A stretch of 40,448 nucleotides of DNA from Novosphingobium sp. PhB57 (GCF_004342985.1 NZ_SMBO01000017.1:1-40448), one strand, 5' to 3'. Counted from the first letter of the stretch, positions 26,301-33,713 are shown. Translations and numbers: made by a program. Notes: generated from the letters alone by a model not told the origin.

Positions 26301-26841
26301 CGAGCTGGCTGCGGACCGCGTCCATCTCCACTTTGCCGCGATCCGAGGCGACCAGCAGCAGCGCGGCTTCGAGGCCGCCGTTCCTGCGCGCCTCGATGGT
26401 CTCCTTCAGTTCGGCCAGCTTGGCATCGATGTGGCGGCGCAGCGGCTGGAGGCGGCTTTGCTGATCGGGATTGTCGCGGGTGAGCGCGGTGATCGTCTCA
26501 AGCTGCCCGCCGACATCGGCCAGGGCGCTGCGGTATGGGTCGAGATAGCTCTCCCGCCCGGTCAGCAGGTATCCGCGCTGCCCGGTCTCGGCATCCTGCA
26601 CCGCTGAAAGCAAGCCGTTCAGCGACACGATCACTTCGTGCGAATGGACGATCCTGGCGGCATCGTCGCGCAGCACGCGCACATTGAGGTAGGCCACCGT
26701 CCCGCTGGCCAGGAAGAACAGGATCGCGATCGCGAGGCCGAACGTCGTCTTGGGATCGAGACCGGGGCGCGACCGGGTGCGCAGGGAAGAACTGCCGAGA
26801 ATCTGCTGGGCAGGATCGGTCTGCGGGAATGGTGAATGCAT
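23317..26841 (-). CDS. Hybrid histidine kinase: CHASE3-GAF-HisKA-HATPase-REC-REC-REC
   Basis: The 1174-aa sensor has two membrane helices (about 32-52 and 206-228) flanking a periplasmic CHASE3 domain. A cytoplasmic GAF domain follows (about 253-390), then a long Gln/Glu-rich coiled coil (395-480). HisKA has the phospho-acceptor His490 in NMSHELRTPLN. HATPase_c includes NLLSNAFKFTEAG, DTGIGIP and GGTGLGLSIS. A Pro/Ala-rich linker (about 710-770) leads to three receiver domains, all with their phospho-acceptor Asp (Asp831, Asp953, Asp1105). No HPt domain or DNA-binding output is attached. ATG 26841 is the first ATG in frame; a TTG further upstream (26901) is possible. It is the first gene of a kinase-CheR-CheB operon, a stand-alone sensory system outside chemotaxis. 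Confidence 0.92.
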   Translation of the reverse strand: MHSPFPQTDPAQQILGSSSLRTRSRPGLDPKTTFGLAIAILFFLASGTVAYLNVRVLRDDAARIVHSHEVIVSLNGLLSAVQDAETGQRGYLLTGRESYLDPYRSALADVGGQLETITALTRDNPDQQSRLQPLRRHIDAKLAELKETIEARRNGGLEAALLLVASDRGKVEMDAVRSQLAQMQLEEARLRQERLTEMEQAYKSAWASGVASCLLGIVLTLVIGFLIRRAAIAAGQREWLQSGQVGLASAVLGDQPVEQLGESILAFLVRFVGAQAGAVFSGDGHHFRRVAAYGVPADAGIVERFSLRQGLLGQVAADGEPVLLADIPDSYLTIGSTFGSDKPRHLLIAPVVADETVHGVIELGFLQPVDDQVLAFLREISNAAGVALRSARYRADLQHHAEELQVQSEELRVSNEELEEQGRALRESQVRLEHQQVELEQTNSQLEEQAQQLEHQRDDLARSNAVVELKAQELEQASRYKSDFLANMSHELRTPLNSLLILSKLLGDNPRANLSGEQVQYARTIEASGNDLLALINDILDLSKIEAGHLQIRPETVLLDRLASDMRQVFQPVAQTRGLDFEIRIAPDCPATLDTDRQRLEQILKNLLSNAFKFTEAGSVRLEIAPDGDDALLLAVTDTGIGIPEDQQRAIFEAFRQADGTVNRKYGGTGLGLSISRELARLLGGAISLASVAGKGSRFTLRMPLAHDPAQAGPGSASALAPALPSVFAPAPSGMPQFTASQFAASPQPAPPAPPAGRAPAAAVLPRPVEDDRDTAAMAQRVLLVVEDDSSFAGIVRDMAREMGFQCLVSGTAEEALQLARSFRPHAVVLDIGLPDQSGLALLDRLKRDVETRHIPVHVVSGSDHTQTALSLGAIGYLVKPVKREDLSAVLQALAAKLDSSTRRVLIVEDDPVQRDAVARLLTSGDVETVAAATAAECLELLASQTFDCMVLDLALPDASGFTLLETLSREGAYAFPPVIVYTGHDLTPDDEQRLRRYSDSIIIKGARSPERLLDEVSLFLHQVVTEMPPEQQSMIQQARNRDAILEGRRILVVEDDVRNVYSLTNILEPQGAVVEIARNGQEAIDALDRSSGDDGRRIDLVLMDVMMPVKDGLTATREIRQDPRWAKLPIITLTAKAMPDDQERCIEAGANDYMSKPLDVDKLLSLVRVWMPR

Positions 26842-27020
26842 GGGCCTGCCAGGAAAGGAGAGCGGAACCTCCCGCTTGCGGGGAAATACGCCAGCGATCA
26901 AGGCGTTCCGTCACCGGAAGGAAATCCTGAGCGCAATCTCCGCGCTCCCACGGCGGCAGGTGGCCGCATTTCGGGCGAAAACCTTCGGATTCTCCCCGGC
27001 CGGGCGTCACCCGGCGCCAG

Positions 27021-27554
27021 TCACTCCTTCAGGCCAAGGCCCTTCAGCGCCGCGAAGGGGCCGCTGTCTTCGGGCGTGCCGATTCCGGCGGCCTTGCGCG
27101 CGGCATCGGCTTCCGGCCCGGTCAGGAACGGATCGATGGCCAGCGCAAGGCTCTGCGCCACCGCTTCGCCGAGGTCGATATGGCTGCCGGTATATTCGAC
27201 TTCGTCGCAATCGTCCGAATCGAGTTCGATTTCCTCGTCCGGCGTATGATCGCCGGCCTGGGGAACGAAGCGGAAGTAGACCGGCTCGTCCAGCGATACG
27301 GCGATATCCTCGGCCGAAACGGCGCAGGCCTGGATGTAGTCCGCCTTGATCCGGCCGCGCCCTTCGACCTTGCGGTCGCGGCGTTCCAGTTCGATGTCGG
27401 CGGCGAGCCGGTTGATCCGCACGAGACCGAAACGCACCGCCAGCGCGGCACGCTCGGCCGCGTCGGCTTCGACGCGGTGGGCGGCTTTGACTTCGGCCTG
27501 GCGGATGTCGAGGCTGCGGGAGAATTCGGGCTTGAAGGCAGGGGTGTCGGTCAT
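27021..27554 (-). CDS. DUF177 (YceD) family protein
   Basis: The 177-aa product matches DUF177/YceD: EFSRSLDIRQ at the start, a strand-rich core with GRGRIKADYIQACAVSAEDI, and the acidic DEEIELDSDDCDEVEYTGSHIDLGEAVAQSLALAIDPF. YceD in E. coli is linked to 23S rRNA accumulation; the biochemical role is not settled. Its ATG overlaps the stop of the ubiquinol-cytochrome c chaperone gene by four bases, an arrangement I associate with sphingomonads. The sequence downstream (about 180 bases to the kinase gene) has no obvious terminator. Confidence 0.88.
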   Translation of the reverse strand: MTDTPAFKPEFSRSLDIRQAEVKAAHRVEADAAERAALAVRFGLVRINRLAADIELERRDRKVEGRGRIKADYIQACAVSAEDIAVSLDEPVYFRFVPQAGDHTPDEEIELDSDDCDEVEYTGSHIDLGEAVAQSLALAIDPFLTGPEADAARKAAGIGTPEDSGPFAALKGLGLKE

Positions 27555-28066
27555 CGCGCAATGCTCGCGTTCATGAGGTCGGGATCGGAAACGGCGTCGA
27601 GCTGGAGCGCCAGCGCCTTCACATGGGCGGCAAGGGCCAGGCGGTCGGCGCCCTCGATCAGCGTTACGTTGCGGCCGAGGACTTCGGCCAGCGCTGCGCC
27701 GCCTTGCGGCAGCGCTTCACGAAGCGCGCCGATGCGGCCGCCGAGCACGCTCATCAGCTTGCCCATGCGCTTGCCCACCACCAGGTCGCCCACGCCGGAC
27801 TGGCGCAGCTGGCCGTCCATGTCGTCCACGAACAGCTCGGTCAGATGGACCGAGGGGGTGATGAGCGCGCTGTCCCGTTCCATCCGCAGCATGACGAGCG
27901 CCAGCACCAGCGTGACCGCATCGAAGCGGCCGGCCACGGTATCGGCCACGCCGAACTGCGCATACCAAGGCTTTTCGCGGGCGATTTCCACCACCCGGTG
28001 CCAGAGCGGACGGACTTCTGCGCGAGGGTCGGAACTCTTGCCGACGAGACGGGAAAGCAAGGACAC
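27551..28066 (-). CDS. Ubiquinol-cytochrome c chaperone (CBP3-like) family protein
   Basis: The 171-aa protein matches the ubiquinol-cytochrome c chaperone domain (CBP3/UQCC1): WYAQFGVADTVAGRFDAVTLVLALVMLRM, then LTELFVDDMDGQLRQSGVGDLVVGKRMGKLMSVLGGRIGAL. In mitochondria CBP3 helps synthesis and assembly of cytochrome b for the bc1 complex; bacterial members are inferred to act similarly. It has no signal peptide. It is first in a two-gene operon with the DUF177 gene and divergent from the bamE-like gene. Confidence 0.9.
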   Translation of the reverse strand: MSLLSRLVGKSSDPRAEVRPLWHRVVEIAREKPWYAQFGVADTVAGRFDAVTLVLALVMLRMERDSALITPSVHLTELFVDDMDGQLRQSGVGDLVVGKRMGKLMSVLGGRIGALREALPQGGAALAEVLGRNVTLIEGADRLALAAHVKALALQLDAVSDPDLMNASIAR

Positions 28067-28234
28067 GGACAGTCTGACCTTTCGTTCATCGGCAATTCAA
28101 TCGACCTGCCCCAACGCCCATTGCGTGACGGGCTGGCGGGCTCTAAGGCTCGGTGCCGTTATCTGGCCGATATATGGGCCCTGCGCCGGGTGGCAATGCC
28201 CGAACCAGGCCTCGGCCCCGAATGGAGTGGGAAA

Positions 28235-28732
28235 ATGCGCAGTTACGGTCACATGGCTAAGGCGGCAGGCATCGCGCTGGCGCTGGCTGCGCTGACGGCA
28301 GGATGCACGTCGGTCCGCGACCATCGCGGTTACCTGATCGACCAGACGCTGCTCGATTCGGTGCAGCCCGGCATCGACAACCGCCTCTCGGTGGAAAAGA
28401 CGCTCGGCCGCCCGACGTTCGTCAGCCAGTTCGGCGAGAAGGACTATTACTACATCTCGCAGACGGTGAAGACCCCGCCGTTCCGCCGTCCGCAGACCTC
28501 GGAGCAGACCGTGCTGCGCGTGCGCTTCGATCCGGCCGGCAATGTCGTCGGCGTCGACAAGCGCGGCATGGAGCAGGTGGCCCGCATCAACCCGAACGGC
28601 GACACCACGCCGACCCTCGGCCGTCACCGCGGGTTGCTGGAAGACCTGTTCGGCAACATCGGCGCCGTTGGCGCTGGGGGCATGGGCGGTGCCGGCACCC
28701 AGCCCACGGGCCCCGGACCGAACGGCAGCTGA
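28235..28732 (+). CDS. bamE: BamE/SmpA-OmlA family outer-membrane lipoprotein
   Basis: The 165-aa protein has a lipoprotein signal with the lipobox LTAGC (Cys24). The SmpA/OmlA domain follows: RGYLIDQTLLDSVQPGIDNRLSVEKTLGRPTF, KDYYYISQTVKTPPF and TVLRVRFDPAGNVVGV. BamE is the small accessory lipoprotein of the outer-membrane protein assembly complex. A Gly/Pro-rich tail of about 30 residues extends beyond the usual domain. ATG 28235 follows GGAGTGGG; an internal ATG at codon 7 also gives a valid signal. A canonical terminator follows. Confidence 0.92.
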   Translation: MRSYGHMAKAAGIALALAALTAGCTSVRDHRGYLIDQTLLDSVQPGIDNRLSVEKTLGRPTFVSQFGEKDYYYISQTVKTPPFRRPQTSEQTVLRVRFDPAGNVVGVDKRGMEQVARINPNGDTTPTLGRHRGLLEDLFGNIGAVGAGGMGGAGTQPTGPGPNGS

Positions 28733-28770
28733 TTCCAGACGGAGAGAGGGCGGTCACGAGATCGCCTGCA

Positions 28771-28812
28771 AAACGTCCGTGAGACCGCCTATCGGTTTCG
28801 CGGACGTTTTTT
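28771..28812 (+). terminator. Rho-independent terminator after bamE
   Basis: AAACGTCCG (28771-28779) pairs with CGGACGTTT (28801-28809), with inner pairing GACCG/CGGTT, and is followed by a T6 run ending TTGTT. This is a textbook intrinsic terminator for the bamE-like transcript. Confidence 0.9.
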
Positions 28813-28848
28813 GTTGTTTCGGGCGCGCGGGTGGTTGCGCCTTACCCG

Positions 28849-28876
28849 CTTGAACCCTGAGAATGCCGACATATAT
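28849..28876 (+). promoter_or_regulatory. Predicted heat-shock (sigma32/RpoH) promoter of hslVU
   Basis: CTTG (28849-28852), a 17-base spacer and CATATAT (28870-28876) match the alphaproteobacterial RpoH consensus CTTG-N17-CYTATNT with one mismatch. The expected transcription start is only a few bases before the hslV ATG at 28885, and no Shine-Dalgarno is present, suggesting a leaderless mRNA. Confidence 0.65.
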
Positions 28877-28884
28877 CCCGCGGC

Positions 28885-29454
28885 ATGGATAATAGCGGGG
28901 CTAGCCACGGCCTGATCCAGTGGCACGGTACGACGATCATCGGTGTGAAGAAGGGCGACAAGACCGTCATCGCCGGTGACGGTCAGGTTTCCATGGGCAA
29001 CACGGTGATGAAGCCCAATGCGCGCAAGGTGCGCCGCATCGGCGACGGCAAGGTGATCGCGGGCTTCGCCGGCGCCACGGCTGACGCCTTCACCCTGTTC
29101 GAACGGCTGGAGCGCAAGCTGGAGCAGCACCGCGGCCAGCTCATGCGCGCGGCCGTCGAACTCGCCAAGGATTGGCGTACGGACAAGTACTTGCGCAATC
29201 TCGAAGCGCTGATGATCGTGGCCGATGCCGATACCCTGCTGGTGCTCACCGGCAATGGTGACGTGCTGGAGCCCGAAGGCGGCCCCGAAAGCCAGATCAC
29301 CGCGATCGGCTCCGGCGGCAACTACGCCCTTGCCGCTGCGCGCGCCATCGACAGCTACGAGGACGACGCCGAGAAGATCGCGCGCCGCGCCATGGCCGTC
29401 GCCGCCGACATCTGCGTCTTCACCAACGACCGCGTGACGGTCGAGACCATCTGA
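28885..29454 (+). CDS. hslV: ATP-dependent protease peptidase subunit HslV
   Basis: The 189-aa protein is the proteasome-like peptidase of the HslUV (ClpQY) protease. The conserved start WHGTTIIGVKKGDKTVIAGDGQVSMGNTVMK shows the catalytic Thr (residue 16), which becomes N-terminal after removal of a 15-residue segment. Lys and Asp/Ser residues of the family active site follow (DGQVS, GFAGATADAF, GSGGNYALAAA). The first ATG is used although it lacks a Shine-Dalgarno; it sits right after a heat-shock-type -10 element. hslU follows after 14 bases. Confidence 0.96.
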   Translation: MDNSGASHGLIQWHGTTIIGVKKGDKTVIAGDGQVSMGNTVMKPNARKVRRIGDGKVIAGFAGATADAFTLFERLERKLEQHRGQLMRAAVELAKDWRTDKYLRNLEALMIVADADTLLVLTGNGDVLEPEGGPESQITAIGSGGNYALAAARAIDSYEDDAEKIARRAMAVAADICVFTNDRVTVETI

Positions 29455-29468
29455 GCTTCCAGGACACC

Positions 29469-30767
29469 ATGAAAGACAACCTGACCCCAAAGGCCATCGT
29501 CCGCGCGCTCGACGCGCATATCATCGGCCAGAGCGAGGCGAAGAAGGCCGTAGCCGTGGCGCTGCGCAACCGCTGGCGCCGGCAGAAGCTCTCGCTCGAC
29601 TTGCGCGACGAGGTGACGCCGAAGAACATTCTCATGATCGGCCCGACGGGCTGCGGCAAGACCGAGATCAGCCGCCGCCTGGCCAAGCTGGCCGATGCGC
29701 CTTTCGTGAAAGTGGAAGCGACCAAGTTCACCGAAGTCGGCTATGTCGGCCGCGACGTGGAACAGATCGCCCGCGATCTCGTGGAAGAGGCCATTCGCCT
29801 CGAAAAGGACCGCCGCCGCGATTCGGTGCGTGAGGCTGCCTCCAAGGCCGCGATGGAGCGCCTGCTCAATGCCCTGGTCGGCGAGGGCGCATCCGAGGCC
29901 ACCCGCGCCTCGTTCCACCAGCGCATCACCGAAAACGCCATGAACGAGACCGAAGTCGAGATCGAAGTCGAGGACACGCCCTCGGCGCCGATGGAGATCC
30001 CGGGCATGGGCGGCTCGGTCGGCATGATCAACCTCTCGGACATCATGGGCAAGTTCGGCGGCCAGAAGCTGACGCGCCGAAAGATGAAAGTGCCCGACGC
30101 CTGGGACAAGCTGGTCGACGAAGAGTCGGAAAAGCGCATGGACCAGGACGATGTCGCCCGCACGGCGCTCGCCAATGCCGAGACCAACGGCATCGTCTTC
30201 CTCGACGAGATCGACAAGATCGCCGTTTCCGACGTGCGCGGCGGCTCGGTGAGCCGCGAAGGCGTGCAGCGTGACCTGCTGCCGCTGATCGAAGGCACCA
30301 CCGTCGCCACCAAGTACGGCCCGATGAAGACCGACCATGTCCTCTTCATCGCCAGCGGCGCCTTCCACGTCGCCAAGCCGAGCGACATGCTGCCCGAACT
30401 CCAGGGACGCCTGCCGATCCGCGTGGAGCTGAAGGCGCTGACCGAGGAAGACTTCGTGCGCATCCTTTCGGAAACCCGCGCGAACCTCGTGGCGCAGTAC
30501 AAGGCGCTGCTCGAAACCGAGGAAGTGACGGTGGAGATCACCACTGACGCTGTGCAGGAAGTGGCCCGCATCGCCGCGCTGGTGAACGAGACCGTGGAGA
30601 ACATCGGTGCCCGCCGCTTGCAGACGGTGATGGAAAAGCTCCTGGAGGAACTCAGCTTCGAGGCCGAGGACCGCAAGGGCGAAACCGTGGTCATCGACCG
30701 GACTTACGTTCGCGAGAAGCTGGAAGGCCTGGCCGGAAACGCCGACCTTTCGAAGTACATTCTCTGA
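29469..30767 (+). CDS. hslU: ATP-dependent protease ATPase subunit HslU
   Basis: The 432-aa AAA+ unfoldase has Walker A GPTGCGKTE (in ILMIGPTGCGKTEISRRLA), the YVGRDVEQIARDLVEEA pore segment, an intermediate I-domain (about 110-240), Walker B IVFLDEIDKIA and sensor regions (FIASGAFHVAKPSDMLPELQGRLPIRVEL). It ends in NADLSKYIL, the C-terminal tail that docks into HslV. Length is normal for the family. It is co-transcribed with hslV and followed by a perfect hairpin. Confidence 0.97.
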   Translation: MKDNLTPKAIVRALDAHIIGQSEAKKAVAVALRNRWRRQKLSLDLRDEVTPKNILMIGPTGCGKTEISRRLAKLADAPFVKVEATKFTEVGYVGRDVEQIARDLVEEAIRLEKDRRRDSVREAASKAAMERLLNALVGEGASEATRASFHQRITENAMNETEVEIEVEDTPSAPMEIPGMGGSVGMINLSDIMGKFGGQKLTRRKMKVPDAWDKLVDEESEKRMDQDDVARTALANAETNGIVFLDEIDKIAVSDVRGGSVSREGVQRDLLPLIEGTTVATKYGPMKTDHVLFIASGAFHVAKPSDMLPELQGRLPIRVELKALTEEDFVRILSETRANLVAQYKALLETEEVTVEITTDAVQEVARIAALVNETVENIGARRLQTVMEKLLEELSFEAEDRKGETVVIDRTYVREKLEGLAGNADLSKYIL

Positions 30768-30774
30768 TCGGATC

Positions 30775-30801
30775 GTCGTCCCGGGCCCGGCCCGGGACGA
30801 C
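30775..30801 (+). terminator. Hairpin terminator after hslU
   Basis: GTCGTCCCGGG (30775-30785) and CCCGGGACGAC (30791-30801) form an 11-bp perfect stem with a five-base loop, followed by TTCAGTTGTTCC. It lies eight bases after the hslU stop. The T-run is interrupted, but the stem is very stable. Confidence 0.75.
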
Positions 30802-30866
30802 TTCAGTTGTTCCTTGAATGTTCCGCCGAATCGATTAGCCTCCCCCGCATCAGAGGGAGATTCGCG

Positions 30867-31265
30867 ATGAAGTTGGAAGGTGGATGCCAGTGCGGTGACG
30901 TGCGCTATGTCGTGGACGGAGAGCCGGAACACGTCGCGCTCTGCCACTGCGCCGATTGCCGCAAGTCCTCCGGCGCGCCGGTCGTGGCCTGGGCGGCCTT
31001 CAAGACGCCGGATTTCGCGCTGACAGCCGGAAACCCGTCGGTCTACAACTCCAGCGGCAGCGCCATGCGCCACTTCTGCCCCCGCTGCGGCACGGGCATT
31101 TCCTATACGAACGAAGCCTATCTTCCCGGTCTCGTCGACATCCAGGTCGCCACGCTCGACGATCCCGACGCTCTCCCGCCCCAGGCCCATATCCAGGTGG
31201 CCGAACGCGTGGGCTGGATGCAGCATATGGGCGAATTGCCGGAGTTCGAGCGCTATCCGGGGTGA
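30867..31265 (+). CDS. GFA-family (glutathione-dependent formaldehyde-activating-like) zinc protein
   Basis: The 132-aa protein has the GFA zinc fold: GGCQCG near the N-terminus, LCHCADCRKSSGAP, and HFCPRCGTGISY, supplying the cysteine ligands of two zinc sites. The family is named after a glutathione-formaldehyde condensing enzyme, but most members, including this one, have no demonstrated substrate. ATG 30867 has AGAGGGAGA upstream; the ATG-equivalent start at 30807 lacks a ribosome site. The stop overlaps the GTG of the next gene (GTGA). Confidence 0.9.
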   Translation: MKLEGGCQCGDVRYVVDGEPEHVALCHCADCRKSSGAPVVAWAAFKTPDFALTAGNPSVYNSSGSAMRHFCPRCGTGISYTNEAYLPGLVDIQVATLDDPDALPPQAHIQVAERVGWMQHMGELPEFERYPG

Positions 31266-31966
31266 TCGAACCGGACCTGGCCGCACCGAGGGCAGCTGAC
31301 CTGGCGCTCGATCTGGCGCGGGATGGGGCCTGTCTCTGTCCTGGCGGCGCGCTTCCGATCCTGAAGGACTTGCAGGACGTGCTGGCAAAGTGGCCGGATG
31401 GCCGCGCGGGAAGCCGCATCGCCGGGGATCCCGAACTGGCCGAGATACTGTCTCCCGGAGGGCCGATCGGCGCCATCGTCGCCCGGCACCGAAGCCGGCC
31501 CGGGAAGCCGGTAAGGGCCGTGCTGTTCGACAAGAACGACCGGGCGGACTGGTCGCTCGGCTGGCATCAGGACCGGACCATCGCCCTGCGCAGCCGCGCC
31601 GAGGCGCCGGGGTTCGGGCCATGGACGGTGAAGCAGGGGATCGACCATGTGGAACCGCCCTTCGCGGTGATCGAAGCCATGATGACCTTGCGGATTCACC
31701 TTGATCCGGTGGACGAGGACAATGCGTCCCTGCTGGTGGCGCTGGGCTCTCACCGGCTCGGCCGCATTGCGGTCGACAGGATCGGGGCCGTCGTGGACGA
31801 AGCGCCGATCCATGCCTGCCTGGCCGAGCCGGGCGACGTCTGGCTCTATCGCACGCCGATCCTCCACGCGTCCCATGCGGCGCGGCCGGGGCGGCGCAGG
31901 CGCGTGCTCCAGGTCGATTACGCGGCTGGGGACTTGCCAGCGGGGCTGGAGTGGTTAGGCATCTGA
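31262..31966 (+). CDS. Phytanoyl-CoA dioxygenase-like Fe(II)/2-oxoglutarate oxygenase
   Basis: The 234-aa protein carries the iron-binding facial triad of this oxygenase superfamily: His102 and Asp104 in GWHQDRT, and His202 in PILHASHAARPGRRRR. The arginines after His202 can bind 2-oxoglutarate. It resembles phytanoyl-CoA dioxygenase-type proteins of unknown substrate. The start is GTG 31262, overlapping the stop of the GFA gene in GTGA, which indicates translational coupling; longer upstream frames lie within the GFA gene and are shadows. A large inverted repeat follows four bases after the stop. Confidence 0.82.
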   Translation: MIEPDLAAPRAADLALDLARDGACLCPGGALPILKDLQDVLAKWPDGRAGSRIAGDPELAEILSPGGPIGAIVARHRSRPGKPVRAVLFDKNDRADWSLGWHQDRTIALRSRAEAPGFGPWTVKQGIDHVEPPFAVIEAMMTLRIHLDPVDEDNASLLVALGSHRLGRIAVDRIGAVVDEAPIHACLAEPGDVWLYRTPILHASHAARPGRRRRVLQVDYAAGDLPAGLEWLGI

Positions 31967-31969
31967 TTC

Positions 31970-32014
31970 GCTGGAGCAGTTTCCGATCCGACCGACCGGC
32001 CGGACTGCTCCAGC
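31970..32014. repeat. Inverted repeat GCTGGAGCAGT...ACTGCTCCAGC, REP-like
   Basis: An 11-bp perfect inverted repeat (31970-31980 and 32004-32014) brackets 23 bases starting TTCCGATCC. Palindromes of the type (T)AGAGCAGTTTCCGATC...GCTCTA recur between genes in alphaproteobacterial genomes. It may act as a terminator of the dioxygenase transcript or be a dispersed intergenic repeat. Confidence 0.6.
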
Positions 32015-32092
32015 GGCGTGGTTTGCCGCGTTTTCCGGGCCAGCGGGTGAATCCTCCCGGTAGAAACGCTCTAGCGAGAGAGAGATGCCAGG

Positions 32093-32296
32093 ATGTACCA
32101 GACCCCCGAGGACCGCCCGATCTACCGCCTGCTCACCGGAGCTGACGACCGCGCCTTCTGCGAGCGTGTGTCCGAAGCATTGGCGCAGGGATGGCGGCTC
32201 TATGGCTCGCCGTCGCTGTCGTGGGATACCGCCGAAAACTGCATGAAGGCGGCCCAGGCCGTGGTCTGGCACGAGGCCGACGTCGTCAAGGACTGA
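32093..32296 (+). CDS. DUF1737 domain protein
   Basis: The 67-aa product consists of one DUF1737 domain (PIYRLLTGADDRAFCERVSEALAQGWRLYGSPSLSW, then QAVVWHE). No function is established for this small soluble family. AGAGAGAG precedes the ATG at a suitable distance. It stands alone and converges with the GT61 gene. Confidence 0.88.
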   Translation: MYQTPEDRPIYRLLTGADDRAFCERVSEALAQGWRLYGSPSLSWDTAENCMKAAQAVVWHEADVVKD

Positions 32297-32314
32297 GCTC
32301 AGGCCGAGGCGTTC

Positions 32315-33364
32315 TCAGGCGCCCATGGCGATGGGGTGAGCCGGCGCGGCCTTGCCGGCTTCCCGGCCGCCTGCGCCAGGAGTGCTTTCATCCAGCGCCT
32401 CCTCAAGCTGGGCCAGATCGACATGGAACGGGCTTTGCTTGTGCCGGTAGATTTCGGCCCAGCCCTGATACTGGACATTCTCGTCGAAGCTCGGGATCAG
32501 CTGGACATAGCGGTCCACCTTGTGCCCGATCCCGATGGGAAAGTGATCGTGATAGACGCTGGGCGGCATGATCTCGATCACCCGGGAGGTGCGGGCTTTC
32601 AGCGCCAGATAGGCCAGCGCCGCCCCGTGGATGGCGACGACGTCGTCGGCCTCCTGCATCAGCGCGATCTGGTCCGGGATCGCGTGATCTTCCATGTAGA
32701 CCACGGTGAAGCCCCGAGCCTCGAGCATGGCGTCCAGCTGCGCCGCATTGAGGGGCGACCTTGGGCCGCGGCGGGAAATGAACAGCTTGCGGCGGCCGGA
32801 TGGCGCGGCGCCGTGGTCGGTGTAGACTTCGCCGGTATAGCTGTAGAGCGGCGCGTCGAAATGCGCCTCGATCCCGAACTGCGACAGCCCGCGCGCCAGC
32901 CGGAAGCTGAGTTTCTCGCCCGACACCGGCCGATAGGTGCAGAGCGGATCGATCCCGAATTGCAGGAGCAGATCGCGAAACGCCGGCTGTAGCGGGCGGA
33001 ACACGAACGCGGCGTCCCCCACCGCGCGCCGGGCGGAAAGGCACAGCGGGACGATGTCCATCAACAGGTGCGAGACGTTGTTGGGCTCTATGTGGCGGGT
33101 ATCGAGGAACAGGCCCGCGTCGATCGGCTTGCTCCACCGGCCGATCGCGCGCTTGGCCAGCGCGCGGGGACCGAAGCCGGCGAGATCGGCGGATCGTTTC
33201 GAGCAGGTCCGTTCCGACAGCAGGGTCAGCGCGCGGAAGTCCATCGGCCGGCCCACTTCCAGCGTCAGGCGCCGCTCGCCGGCGAAGAGCCGCACTTCAA
33301 CCGGCTCGCGCCGGGGCACCGGCTGGACGAAGTGCCTGACAAACGGGTCGGTGGTGGCGAGCAT
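32315..33364 (-). CDS. GT61-family (DUF563) glycosyltransferase
   Basis: The 349-aa protein matches GT61: HIEPNNVSHLLMDIVPLCL in the N-terminal half, then KLFISRRGPRSPLNAAQLDAMLEARGF, a nucleotide-sugar region, and DDVVAIHGAALAYLALKARTSRVIEIMPP near the C-terminus. GT61 enzymes transfer sugars in glycan assembly; donor and acceptor are unknown here. ATG 33364 is preceded by AGGGAAAAG, and the longer frame upstream is not family-like. No polysaccharide genes are immediately adjacent, but a polysaccharide operon lies 3.4 kb upstream on the same strand. Confidence 0.85.
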   Translation of the reverse strand: MLATTDPFVRHFVQPVPRREPVEVRLFAGERRLTLEVGRPMDFRALTLLSERTCSKRSADLAGFGPRALAKRAIGRWSKPIDAGLFLDTRHIEPNNVSHLLMDIVPLCLSARRAVGDAAFVFRPLQPAFRDLLLQFGIDPLCTYRPVSGEKLSFRLARGLSQFGIEAHFDAPLYSYTGEVYTDHGAAPSGRRKLFISRRGPRSPLNAAQLDAMLEARGFTVVYMEDHAIPDQIALMQEADDVVAIHGAALAYLALKARTSRVIEIMPPSVYHDHFPIGIGHKVDRYVQLIPSFDENVQYQGWAEIYRHKQSPFHVDLAQLEEALDESTPGAGGREAGKAAPAHPIAMGA

Positions 33365-33527
33365 CTTTTCCCTGCCGATCGAATCCGCGCCGGATGCCGG
33401 CCGGTGGCGGGCATTTTTCCGGATCTCGCGGTGAGGGGCAATCCGAAGGTCGGCCCGGGGCTTTTCGGGGAGGAAAACGAGGGATGCCTGCGCCTTCAGG
33501 ACGCGGGGTAGGCAGAGGGGGGCGGGG

Positions 33528-33713
33528 TCAGTCCTGTCGGTGCGCCTGATCGCGAATGGCGCCATCGGGGAGCGTGACTTGTACCTTCTCGGCGGAGACG
33601 GCCGCCACCGGGCGAACCGGCGCGGGCTCCTCCTGCGCGAGAACCGGGCCGGCGATCACGGCCGCAGGGATCAGGGGAGCCAGGGCCGCCATGTGCAGGA
33701 GGACGGCGGACAT
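33528..33713 (-). CDS. Possible 61-aa secreted protein
   Basis: A short ORF encodes 61 residues: a signal-peptide-like start (MSAVLLHMAALAPLIPAAVIAGPVLAQ) followed by about 34 hydrophilic residues (EEPAPVRPVAAVSAEKVQV...). It lies 86 bases downstream of the Atm1 gene on the same strand and upstream of the GT61 gene. It has no clear Shine-Dalgarno and I know no family for it. The signal peptide with an AxA-like cleavage site (VLAQ) is the main support. Confidence 0.5.
   Translation of the reverse strand: MSAVLLHMAALAPLIPAAVIAGPVLAQEEPAPVRPVAAVSAEKVQVTLPDGAIRDQAHRQD

Noticed and set aside
21847..26841. Chemotaxis cluster
   Set aside because: CheR and CheB domains are present, but CheA, CheW, CheY and receptors are absent and the kinase is a CHASE3-GAF hybrid.
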